In this document: piece after piece, positions 1 to 5,487 of the stretch | Position numbering within the stretch: position 1 is the first letter of the stretch | Layout of the letters: the number at the start of each line of letters is the position of its first letter | DNA from: an uncultured Bacillaceae bacterium | Lineage (GTDB): Bacteria; Bacillota; Bacilli; Bacillales; Alkalibacillaceae | Assembly: GCA_937958375.1 (NCBI GenBank) | Contig: CALGNY010000176.1 | Location: forward strand, 1 to 7,374 | Length of the DNA stretch: 7,374 nt | Direction of reading: 5' to 3' | Program-made: the position numbers and the translations under genes | The notes under the pieces: generated by a model | What the model saw: only the letters and a program-made list of their open reading frames with translations | Database searches by the model: none | What the model was told of the DNA's origin: nothing

Positions 1-68
1 GGCTCAAATGTCGGTGACAAGCCGTCTCATCGACATTCGCACACCAAAAAAGGCCTAAATGTCGCTGA
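1..68. repeat. Short repeat cluster: three copies of AATGTCGNTGA
   Basis: Two direct copies lie at 1-17 (GGCTCAAATGTCGGTGA) and 52-68 (GGCCTAAATGTCGCTGA); they match at 14 of 17 bases and start 51 bases apart. An inverted copy of the 11-base core lies at 27-37 (TCATCGACATT). The inverted arm can pair with 7-17 (11 bp with one G-U, loop of 9) or with 58-68 (10 of 11 pairs), so the two hairpins exclude each other. No T-tract follows either one, so this is not an ordinary terminator. The cluster touches the left window edge and may be the end of a longer intergenic repeat. No protein-coding content was recognised here. Confidence 0.6.
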
Positions 69-78
69 TCCTTCTGGT

Positions 79-112
79 TTGAATTGTCTTGCCCGGTGAT
101 ATGCATAGAGTA
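79..112 (+). promoter_or_regulatory. Weak candidate SigA promoter for the Ntn-hydrolase gene
   Basis: TTGTCT at 84-89 and TAGAGT at 106-111 are 16 bases apart, each matching 4 of 6 consensus positions. An alternative is TTGAAT at 79-84 with an imperfect extended -10 around 97-105 (TGATATGCA). Neither is strong. A promoter is expected here because the gene appears to start its own unit, but transcription could also enter from beyond the left edge. Confidence 0.3.
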
Positions 113-135
113 GTACCGAAAAAGGTGGGACGAAC

Positions 136-1383
136 ATGACAGCAGAAGTTTCAATCATGAATAAGCATGGGATGTCGTTAGCCGCTGACAGTGCAATCAC
201 CAGTGGTTTCGATGGAGTTCCTAAAGTATATAACTCGGCCAACAAGCTTTTTCCGCTATCGAACCATCACCCGATTGGCTTTATGGTCTACGGTGCGGCC
301 TCTTTTATGGAGATTCCGTGGGAGGTCATCATTAAATCTTACCGGGATGAAGTAGGAGACAAAACGTTTGATGATGTGCAGGATTATTTTGAGGACTTCC
401 TGACGTTTCTGAATCGGGATCGCCGGTTCAAGAATGAAGAAATTGAAGACGTTATTGTTTACCGGACGTTTTCGGATTTGCTGAAACGGATTATTACCCG
501 TGTGGAAAATCAGATTGAGGAAGCAGGGGAGGAAGTAAGCGACGAAAGAAAGGTTGCCAAATGGCTGGAAAAAGAAGTCGATCAGCAGATGAAGGGTTTT
601 TTAAAAGAAGACCCAATGATTGAAATTGAGTACAAGCCATTTGAGCAAAAATTCTTTGATACCATTCAAGAGATTAAGGACGAATACATTGATTTCGAAA
701 CGTCCAAAACCTTCTCCAAGCGCTTATGTCGTTTGGCTTATGAGAGTGTCAAAAATGACTTTTTCAGTCGAGGCAGTACAGGTTTTGTGATCGCCGGTTA
801 TGGGGAACAAGAGATTTTCCCACATTTATTGAATTACCGATTGGAAGGCTTTGTTTTGGGTAAACTGAAGTATAAAAAGCTGAAGGAACGAAAGATTGAT
901 TATCGGCAAAACCAATACGATGGGACGGCGGTCATTGAAGCATTTGCGCAACGTGAGATGGTCGATTCGTTTATGGTTGGGGTCGAGCCACATATCGAGG
1001 AAACCATGTTCAATATTATTGAACGCGTGTTAGCCGAATATCCTGATCGCATCCAAAAGCATCTAGGAATTCATTTGGATAAAAAACAGGTTAATCAACT
1101 GCAAAAAATGGGTAATGAATTGTATGGCTCCATCAAAGATACATTAGAAGATTATCAATTACGCAATTATTTACAACCCTTACTTGGAATTGTTCGATCG
1201 TTACCGAAAGATGAACTGGCCAACATGGCAGAGGCTTTAATGAACTTGACTTCGTTCAAACGAAAGTTGACCCGCGCAACCGAATCTGTCGGTCCTCCGA
1301 TTGATGTAGCCGTCATTTCAAAAGGTGATGGATTTGTATGGGTGAAGCGGAAGAGTTATTACGATAAAGAGCTGAATGAATAG
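136..1383 (+). CDS. Proteasome beta/HslV-like Ntn hydrolase with large helical insertions
   Basis: The predicted protein has 415 residues. Its N-terminus aligns without gaps to HslV and 20S beta subunits: Met1-Thr2 (Thr1 once Met is removed), a strand at 3-8, then LAADSA with Asp18 (mature Asp17). Lys37 in NKLFPLS fits catalytic Lys33, followed by a strand and turn at 47-55 (IGFMVYGAA). Residues about 70-212 are charged and helical and have no counterpart in HslV. A strand pair follows at 217-240 (FVIAGYGEQEIFPHL...), as in the proteasome core, then more helices to about 380. The end, 384-406 (SVGPPIDVAVISKGDGF...), reads like the last beta-subunit strands. The Asp166/Ser169 pair seems replaced (RATESVG, 380-386). 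HslV has about 175 residues and 20S beta about 210, so this is a long variant. It is probably a cytosolic threonine protease or amidase, with substrate unknown. The start is ATG, 6 bases after AAGGTGGG (122-129). The family assignment is inferred from motifs; no search was run. Confidence 0.8.
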   Translation: MTAEVSIMNKHGMSLAADSAITSGFDGVPKVYNSANKLFPLSNHHPIGFMVYGAASFMEIPWEVIIKSYRDEVGDKTFDDVQDYFEDFLTFLNRDRRFKNEEIEDVIVYRTFSDLLKRIITRVENQIEEAGEEVSDERKVAKWLEKEVDQQMKGFLKEDPMIEIEYKPFEQKFFDTIQEIKDEYIDFETSKTFSKRLCRLAYESVKNDFFSRGSTGFVIAGYGEQEIFPHLLNYRLEGFVLGKLKYKKLKERKIDYRQNQYDGTAVIEAFAQREMVDSFMVGVEPHIEETMFNIIERVLAEYPDRIQKHLGIHLDKKQVNQLQKMGNELYGSIKDTLEDYQLRNYLQPLLGIVRSLPKDELANMAEALMNLTSFKRKLTRATESVGPPIDVAVISKGDGFVWVKRKSYYDKELNE

Positions 1384-1411
1384 GGTGATCCCGCAGAAAG
1401 GAAGAATGCTG

Positions 1412-1567
1412 ATGCCTAAAGAAAAGCAAACGAAGAGTAAGAAATTTTTCTCGTTAACAACAGAGGAACGTCAGGAGATCGAACAAGAAGAGGTCGACCA
1501 GAAAGAAAAGATGGAGGCAGCCAATAAGGTTTTCGATCAATTAGATAAAAAATTAACCGATAAATAA
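1412..1567 (+). CDS. Small charged helical protein next to the Ntn hydrolase
   Basis: The predicted product has 51 residues: a basic head (PKEKQTKSKK), then FFSLTTEERQEIEQEE and a helix-prone charged stretch ending in QLDKKLTDK. There is no signal peptide, membrane segment or cysteine. The frame is open from an ATG at 1376 that overlaps the end of the previous gene, but AAAGGAAG at 1397-1404 is well placed only for the ATG at 1412; the ATG at 1406 is too close. The gap to the upstream stop is 28 bases and a terminator follows directly, so the two genes are almost certainly one transcript. No family was recognised. By position it could be an adaptor, inhibitor or substrate of the hydrolase, but nothing in the sequence shows which. 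Confidence 0.7.
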   Translation: MPKEKQTKSKKFFSLTTEERQEIEQEEVDQKEKMEAANKVFDQLDKKLTDK

Positions 1568-1570
1568 GAG

Positions 1571-1615
1571 AATGTCAGAGCGGTCTTAAAGTCGAACGCT
1601 CTGACATTATTTTTT
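1571..1615 (+). terminator. Rho-independent terminator after the Ntn-hydrolase unit
   Basis: A perfect 12-bp stem pairs AATGTCAGAGCG (1571-1582) with CGCTCTGACATT (1597-1608) around a 14-base loop. ATTTTTT follows, with T at 1610-1615. The T-tract overlaps the last codon of the convergent anti-sigma gene. On the minus strand the same stem is followed by a weaker T-rich run, so it probably serves both units. Confidence 0.9.
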
Positions 1616-2543
1616 ACTCAGCAAATTGCATGTTTTCGACGAAGGATTTGATGATCCAAGGAAAACTTCCATCGCCCATGACGACCATCATTTGCGTATC
1701 GATGGCGAATAAGGCTTCGTCGGACTCGACAATCATCAAATTATGGGTTAGCTCTTCTGTCGTGTATAAGGAATCTGAGATTGGGCCAAGCACGTAACCC
1801 TCCACTTCACGCTCAGTAAACCCATTTTCGAGAATTTGACGCTCGCGCTCTTGAACAACTTCATCAACGGTAGATCCCTCGAATTTTTCAATCCGGATAT
1901 AGTAATCCTCCGATGGAATCTCTTCTTCTTCTGTAAAGTTAACATAATAGTAATCCACAGACTTACCGTTTTCGTTTTGCTCCCGATGAATCATCGGCTC
2001 ATGCACATAAGACGAATAGCCCATTTCTTCGTTGACGACCAATTTCATTGGAATGCTTTCTTCCATACCTTCCGGGTAAACCGTTTCGCTGATGGTTTCC
2101 TCACGATTCAAATAGGCCTGGTTTTCAGTTGATTCCTCTTCAGCTTCTTCTTCCGAAGTCTGCTCATCATCGGCCACTTCTTCTTCCTCTGATGCCGTTT
2201 CTTCTTCTTCGTTTGAATCGTCACTCGGCTCCTCGGTTGTCTCTGTGTCCTCTTCCATCGCTTCATCTTCGGTGTCTTCCTCTGAATCACCTGGTGTTCC
2301 GACTTCTTGTGGTTCTTGTTCGTTTCCAGCTTCATCTGTGAAAAAGACAGAACTGAAGAAAATTCCGCCAGCTAATAAGGCGATAATTGAAGCAGCGATG
2401 ACAGGGAATAGCGAACGTTTTTTACGTTTATCCGTAGCTTGTTGGACAGATTGGAAAATTTCTTGCGTCGATGTCGTGCTGTCTACGGATTCATGCTTTT
2501 TCTTTAGGTTTTCCATTGTTTCGTCAAACCGATCCTTACTCAC
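1614..2543 (-). CDS. Membrane-anchored anti-sigma factor (RsiX-like organisation)
   Basis: The predicted protein has 309 residues. Residues 1-44 form a cytoplasmic head ending in DKRKKR (38-43), and 45-68 are one membrane helix (LFPVIAASIIALLAGGIFF...). Residues 70-141 are an extreme Glu/Asp/Ser/Thr linker. Residues 145-309 form an extracytoplasmic domain with mixed strand character (YYYVNFTEEEE, DYYIRIEKF, EALFAIDTQMMVV). The positive-inside rule places the N-terminus in the cytosol, where it would hold the sigma factor made from the gene just upstream. No zinc-binding HxxxCxxC motif is present, so it is not a ZAS-type anti-sigma. The start is GTG; its ribosome site AAAGGAGGT (2551-2559) is formed by the last codons of the sigma gene, and the sigma stop is separated from the GTG by one base, so translation is probably coupled. 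The role is inferred from topology and the ECF gene next door; the outer domain was not matched to a family. Confidence 0.82.
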   Translation of the reverse strand: MSKDRFDETMENLKKKHESVDSTTSTQEIFQSVQQATDKRKKRSLFPVIAASIIALLAGGIFFSSVFFTDEAGNEQEPQEVGTPGDSEEDTEDEAMEEDTETTEEPSDDSNEEEETASEEEEVADDEQTSEEEAEEESTENQAYLNREETISETVYPEGMEESIPMKLVVNEEMGYSSYVHEPMIHREQNENGKSVDYYYVNFTEEEEIPSEDYYIRIEKFEGSTVDEVVQERERQILENGFTEREVEGYVLGPISDSLYTTEELTHNLMIVESDEALFAIDTQMMVVMGDGSFPWIIKSFVENMQFAE

Positions 2544-2544
2544 A

Positions 2545-3084
2545 TCAAAAACCTCCTTTGATTAGTTTTTCTTTTAAGGTTTGTTTGCCTCGTCGAAGTC
2601 GTGTCTTCACGGTCGATTCCTTCATTTTCAGGATGGATGCGATCTCGGTGATGGACTTGTCATGGAAGTAAAAAAGGACAATCGGGAAGCGGTACATCTC
2701 ATCCAACGCAAGAATTCCCTCATGTAAGATTCTTTCGTCTTCAGATAACTCGACGTTTTCCACATAAAAATTGGTTGAAGTCGCATTGATGGTTTTCTTT
2801 ATCTTTTCTGATTCGCGTTTCGCTTTGTTAAAAAAATCTTTAGAGACGTTCAGCGTAATGCTGTAAAGCCAGGTAGAGAATTTCCCTCGGGAGTATTTAT
2901 TCAGGAATCGATAGACTTTAATGAAAACTTCTTGGGTTACATCGGACAAATCGTCTTGAGGAACGCCGATTTGCCTGGCAAACCGTTCAACTGTCCGGTA
3001 ATATCGGTCGATCAACTCTCGAAAGGCAAGGTCGTCGCCTTCTAAAGCACGCTGGATCAACTTTTTTTCTTCGATTTCGTTCAC
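2545..3084 (-). CDS. ECF-family RNA polymerase sigma factor (SigX/SigM/SigW type)
   Basis: The predicted protein has 179 residues, normal for group 4 sigma factors. Region 2 covers about residues 8-92: FRELIDRYYR, the core-binding DLSDVTQEVFIKVYRFL (45-61), then the -10-recognition stretch GKFSTWLYSITLNVSKDFFNKAKR (from 67). After a linker (about 93-112), region 4 covers about 113-173, with the helix-turn-helix SITEIASILKMKESTVKTRL at 144-163 followed by RRGKQTLKEKL. Region 3 is absent, as expected. It should direct polymerase to envelope-stress-type promoters when released by the anti-sigma factor encoded next. The start is GTG, 7 bases after AAGGGGG. The upstream ECF-like promoter suggests positive autoregulation. 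Which Bacillus sigma it is orthologous to cannot be settled here. Confidence 0.93.
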   Translation of the reverse strand: MNEIEEKKLIQRALEGDDLAFRELIDRYYRTVERFARQIGVPQDDLSDVTQEVFIKVYRFLNKYSRGKFSTWLYSITLNVSKDFFNKAKRESEKIKKTINATSTNFYVENVELSEDERILHEGILALDEMYRFPIVLFYFHDKSITEIASILKMKESTVKTRLRRGKQTLKEKLIKGGF

Positions 3085-3109
3085 CTTTCGTCCCCCTTTT
3101 CGCTTATAA

Positions 3110-3136
3110 GACTCAGGATTCAGTGAAAAAGTTTCA
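3110..3136 (-). promoter_or_regulatory. Candidate ECF-type autoregulatory promoter of the sigma operon
   Basis: Read on the minus strand, TGAAAC (3131-3136) is followed after exactly 17 bases by AGTC (3110-3113). Bacillus ECF sigma factors M, W and X recognise a TGAAAC/TGTAAC -35 with CGTC, CGTA or CGAC about 16-17 bases downstream, so only the first -10 base differs. The expected transcription start, near 3103, leaves a leader of about 20 bases with the ribosome site centred in it. No good SigA -35 is seen, although TATAAG occurs at 3105-3110. Confidence 0.6.
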
Positions 3137-3141
3137 TTGAC

Positions 3142-3175
3142 ATAAAAAAAGTGCTGACGACTTGGGTCAGCACTT
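3142..3175 (-). terminator. Rho-independent terminator of cshA
   Basis: On the minus strand AAGTGCTGAC (3166-3175) pairs with GTCAGCACTT (3149-3158) to give a perfect 10-bp stem with a 7-base loop. A run of seven T follows (3144-3150). It lies just after the cshA stop codon and immediately before the -35 of the sigma operon, so it insulates the two units. Confidence 0.92.
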
Positions 3176-3180
3176 CGGTG

Positions 3181-4683
3181 TTAGTTATTGAATTTTCGTT
3201 GGTTTTTTGGAGTTCTTCCACGTCCGCCGCCACTTCGGCCACCGCGTGGATTGTTTCTTCCACCACTATTTCTTCCGCCGCCACGGCCGCCTCTGCGGTC
3301 ATTGCTGCGTCCGCCACCACGGTTGCCTCGGTAACCACCACGTCCGCCTTGTGACTTCTTGGCACGAATCGGTTCAACGGCGGTCAATTTAACCGGCGTT
3401 TGATCAGGTTCTTTTGCCAGTAACTTAATAGCCGCTGCAACAACGTCCACTGCGTCCTCTTTCGATAAAATCTCTTCAGCGGAACGATGATATTTATTGC
3501 TGTCACTTGACCAAATGGTTTGCAACAGATCCTCAACGGCAGATTCCTGAAGACCCTCTACGACATCGGAGTACGATGGAACAGCTTTTTCTTCGATTTT
3601 ACGCTTGATCAGTTTTTCGATTGATCGTAAGTGATCGATTTCCCGAGGTGTCGCAAACGAATATGCTTGTCCTTTTTTCCCGGCACGCCCTGTCCGGCCG
3701 ATTCGGTGAACATAGCTTTCTGGGTCTTGAGGCAAGTCGAAGTTGTATACATGGGTGACACCGGAAATGTCTAATCCACGTGCCGCAACATCTGTTGCCA
3801 CAAGGATTTCGGTTGTCTGGTCTTTGAAACGGGAAATGACTTTCTCACGTTTGACCTGTGGGATATCCCCGTGAATTCCTTCTGCGGAATAGCCACGTTT
3901 CAACAGACCATTCGTCAATTCATCAACCCGTTTTTTCGTCCGTCCGAAAATGATTGCCAAGTCCGGGGACTCGGTGTCCAATAAACGGCAAAGCGCATCG
4001 AACTTCGAATTTTCTTTGACGACAAAATAAAACTGGTCAATATGGTCGACGGTAAGTTGTTTTGCCTTGACTCGGATCATTTCTGGTTCATGCATAAATT
4101 GCTCGGCCAGATTTTGAATCCGTTTCGGCATGGTAGCTGAGAATAACAAGGTTTGGTGTTCTTGTTTGATTTCAGCCAAGATTGCTTCGATATCCTCGAT
4201 GAATCCCATGTTCAGCATTTCATCTGCTTCGTCCAAAACGACCGTTTGAATGCTGTCCAATTTAATCGTCCGTCTGCGGATATGGTCCAAGAGACGTCCC
4301 GGTGTCGCTGCGACCAATTGCGGACGACGTTTCAATGCACGGATTTGCCGTTGGATATCTTGCCCACCATAAACCGGTACGGTGTGGACTTTTTTGTGCT
4401 GGCCGATTCGGTTCAGCTCTTCAGCCACTTGGATCGCAAGCTCTCTTGTCGGTGCGATCACGATGCCTTGGATTCCTTTATTGCTCATGTCTACCTTTTC
4501 AATCATCGGTACGCCAAATGCAGTTGTTTTCCCTGTTCCTGTTTGCGCTTGTCCAATCAGATCTTTTCCGGCTAACGCGGTTGGGATCGCCTGCTCCTGA
4601 ATCGGCGTCGGTGACTCAAATCCCATCTCGGCAAGCGACTGCAGGATGCTTGCTTCAATGTTTAAATCGCTAAATGTTTTCAA
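3181..4683 (-). CDS. cshA: DEAD-box ATP-dependent RNA helicase CshA
   Basis: The predicted protein has 500 residues, close to the length of Bacillus CshA. All helicase motifs are intact: Q motif (F4 to Q31, PTPIQ), I AQTGTGKT 46-53, Ia PTRELA 78-83, Ib TPGR 127-130, II DEAD 151-154, III SAT 182-184, IV IIFGRT 244-249, V ATDVAARGLD 296-305 and VI HRIGRTGR 326-333. A dimerisation-like segment spans about 350-430, and the tail (445-490) is a Gly/Arg RGG region that binds RNA. CshA unwinds RNA duplexes in ribosome assembly and mRNA decay and matters in the cold; these roles come from the family. The start is TTG, 7 bases after AGGAGGA (4691-4697). The next Met is residue 20, inside the Q motif, so the TTG is well supported. 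It is monocistronic: it has its own promoter and long leader, and a terminator follows the stop. Confidence 0.96.
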   Translation of the reverse strand: MKTFSDLNIEASILQSLAEMGFESPTPIQEQAIPTALAGKDLIGQAQTGTGKTTAFGVPMIEKVDMSNKGIQGIVIAPTRELAIQVAEELNRIGQHKKVHTVPVYGGQDIQRQIRALKRRPQLVAATPGRLLDHIRRRTIKLDSIQTVVLDEADEMLNMGFIEDIEAILAEIKQEHQTLLFSATMPKRIQNLAEQFMHEPEMIRVKAKQLTVDHIDQFYFVVKENSKFDALCRLLDTESPDLAIIFGRTKKRVDELTNGLLKRGYSAEGIHGDIPQVKREKVISRFKDQTTEILVATDVAARGLDISGVTHVYNFDLPQDPESYVHRIGRTGRAGKKGQAYSFATPREIDHLRSIEKLIKRKIEEKAVPSYSDVVEGLQESAVEDLLQTIWSSDSNKYHRSAEEILSKEDAVDVVAAAIKLLAKEPDQTPVKLTAVEPIRAKKSQGGRGGYRGNRGGGRSNDRRGGRGGGRNSGGRNNPRGGRSGGGRGRTPKNQRKFNN

Positions 4684-4820
4684 ACTTTTTTCCTCCTAAA
4701 AAATAAGTGCCTAATATATATTGTTTCCCATAAAAAAATAGCACATGCTGAATTAGCTTAAAAAATATAGCTCGGTCCATTTCAGCTGTAGCTATCAATC
4801 GACGTTCCTATTTTATCAGA
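4684..4820 (-). promoter_or_regulatory. Long 5' leader of cshA with competing hairpins
   Basis: About 135 nt separate the predicted transcription start from the TTG codon. On the minus strand ATAGCT (4790-4795) can pair with AGCTAT (4767-4772), followed by a six-T run (4760-4765). GCTGAA (4781-4786), in the loop of that hairpin, can instead pair with TTCAGC (4747-4752), which lies upstream of a seven-T run (4732-4738). The two pairings exclude each other unless they form a pseudoknot. The stems are only 6 bp, so attenuation is possible rather than shown. The rest is A/T-rich. No known riboswitch was recognised. Confidence 0.4.
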
Positions 4821-4826
4821 CGCTTT

Positions 4827-4856
4827 AGTATAACCTGGAAAGCGATGGAAAGTCAA
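4827..4856 (-). promoter_or_regulatory. SigA promoter of cshA
   Basis: On the minus strand TTGACT (4851-4856) is followed by TTATAC (4828-4833) at 17 bases, or by TATACT (4827-4832) at 18 bases. This is the best housekeeping promoter in the window. It implies a start near 4820. Confidence 0.75.
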
Positions 4857-4888
4857 TTGATAACACTATCCATATGTATCTATTGCCA

Positions 4889-4914
4889 GCTTAAACATTA
4901 CTTAAACGGGGAAC
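4889..4914 (+). promoter_or_regulatory. Candidate SigB-like promoter or direct-repeat operator before the small membrane ORF
   Basis: GCTTAA (4889-4894) and GGGAAC (4909-4914) lie 14 bases apart and resemble the general-stress SigB pattern GTTTAA-N12-14-GGGWAW. The same stretch contains a perfect direct repeat CTTAAAC at 4890-4896 and 4901-4907. The repeats start 11 bases apart, about one helical turn, as is common for response-regulator sites. Either reading would place control just upstream of the ribosome site at 4934-4939. No SigA promoter with correct spacing was found. Confidence 0.35.
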
Positions 4915-4947
4915 AATTTGACTAAAACGTTGAAAGGGGTAATGAAA

Positions 4948-5070
4948 ATGGAATCTGTAAAACGAAAGTTAAACTGCATGATCAGCCAAAATGCTTTGCT
5001 GGTTATTTTGACCGTCATTCATCATATACTCATTTGGAATCACCTGAAAAAATCAAATGAACAGGAATGA
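4948..5070 (+). CDS. Small single-pass membrane protein, 40 residues
   Basis: This ORF encodes a basic N-terminus (MESVKRKLN), one hydrophobic helix (ISQNALLVILTVIHHILIW, about residues 12-30) and a polar tail (NHLKKSNEQE). AAAGGGG at 4933-4939 is 8 bases from the ATG at 4948; another in-frame ATG at 4942 would be only 2 bases away, so 4948 is preferred. The basic residues suggest the N-terminus stays in the cytosol. Two adjacent histidines sit within the helix. The gene lies 36 bases before the next coding region on the same strand, so the two are probably co-transcribed. It was not recognised as a known family; small stress-induced membrane peptides of this size are common in Bacillales, but that comparison is only general. 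Confidence 0.6.
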   Translation: MESVKRKLNCMISQNALLVILTVIHHILIWNHLKKSNEQE

Positions 5071-5106
5071 ATTCGGAGCATACGATGGTACAAAAAGGAG
5101 AGGCTG

Positions 5107-5484
5107 ATGTGTATGAAATTCAGTGGGAACAGATCTTATCATACCGTGAATCTTGAGAGACCCGCCAGTTTGAGGCAACTCAATTCAAATTATCCACCCG
5201 TCGAACAAGACCAATTTCTCACATCAGTCTCTGAAATGCATGATTTTTTAAAAGATGCCGAGGAGATCACACAAAAAATCATGCAGTCAGAAACCCTCGC
5301 GAAGGACATTATGGAAGCAGCACAGGTCGATGATGCTGAAGAAGTTTCCGTCCTGTTAAAAGATATGATTCGTTATTCCGAATACTCTGTTGCGTATACG
5401 CCGAGCGCTTTACAGATCCAGCTGAAACCACTTGAGTCAGGCAGTCATAGTAAGTTGACGCTCCAATATTCGTGGGGCGTTTGA
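5107..5484 (+). CDS. Hypothetical protein of 125 residues, helical core with C-terminal strands
   Basis: The predicted protein has no signal peptide or membrane helix. Residues 1-35 are polar and rich in Asn, Ser and Arg (KFSGNRSYHTVNLERP...). Residues 36-88 look helical (FLTSVSEMHDFLKDAEEITQKI...). The end is strand-like: YSVAYTPSALQIQLKPLE (94-111) and SKLTLQYSWGV (115-125). The start ATG lies 6 bases after AAGGAG (5095-5100); a second in-frame ATG at 5113 is possible but further away. It probably shares a transcript with the small membrane ORF upstream and ends at a good terminator. A 23-codon ORF in another frame (5085-5156) overlaps its start. Codon use looks normal for the window and the stop is clean, so it is probably a real gene, but no function can be assigned. 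Confidence 0.8.
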   Translation: MCMKFSGNRSYHTVNLERPASLRQLNSNYPPVEQDQFLTSVSEMHDFLKDAEEITQKIMQSETLAKDIMEAAQVDDAEEVSVLLKDMIRYSEYSVAYTPSALQIQLKPLESGSHSKLTLQYSWGV

Positions 5485-5487
5485 GAT

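Noticed and set aside
1571..1608. Terminator stem beginning AATGTC as a fourth copy of the 1-68 repeat
   Set aside because: Only the first six or so bases match (AATGTC); the rest differs, and the hairpin is fully explained as a terminator.
1836..2565. Several open frames opposite and alongside the anti-sigma gene
   Set aside because: They are shadows of the low-complexity acidic GAA/GAT-rich stretch. They lack ribosome sites and their translations are Ser/Leu/His- or Lys/Arg-rich with no domain pattern.
3190..3350. Repetitive CCGCC/CCACC stretch as a possible repeat array or CRISPR
   Set aside because: It is explained by the RGG-rich C-terminus of CshA; there are no regular spacers.
3120..3392. 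Open frames across the cshA RGG tail
   Set aside because: The Gly/Arg repeat codons leave other frames open and give Ala/Val-, Ser/Thr- or His-rich strings. The sense frame continues intact helicase motifs.
4153..4673. Plus-strand frames inside cshA
   Set aside because: No ribosome sites, and they lie fully antisense to conserved helicase motifs.
4711..4722. AATATATATT palindrome in the cshA leader as an operator
   Set aside because: Simple AT alternation in an A/T-rich leader, far downstream of the promoter.
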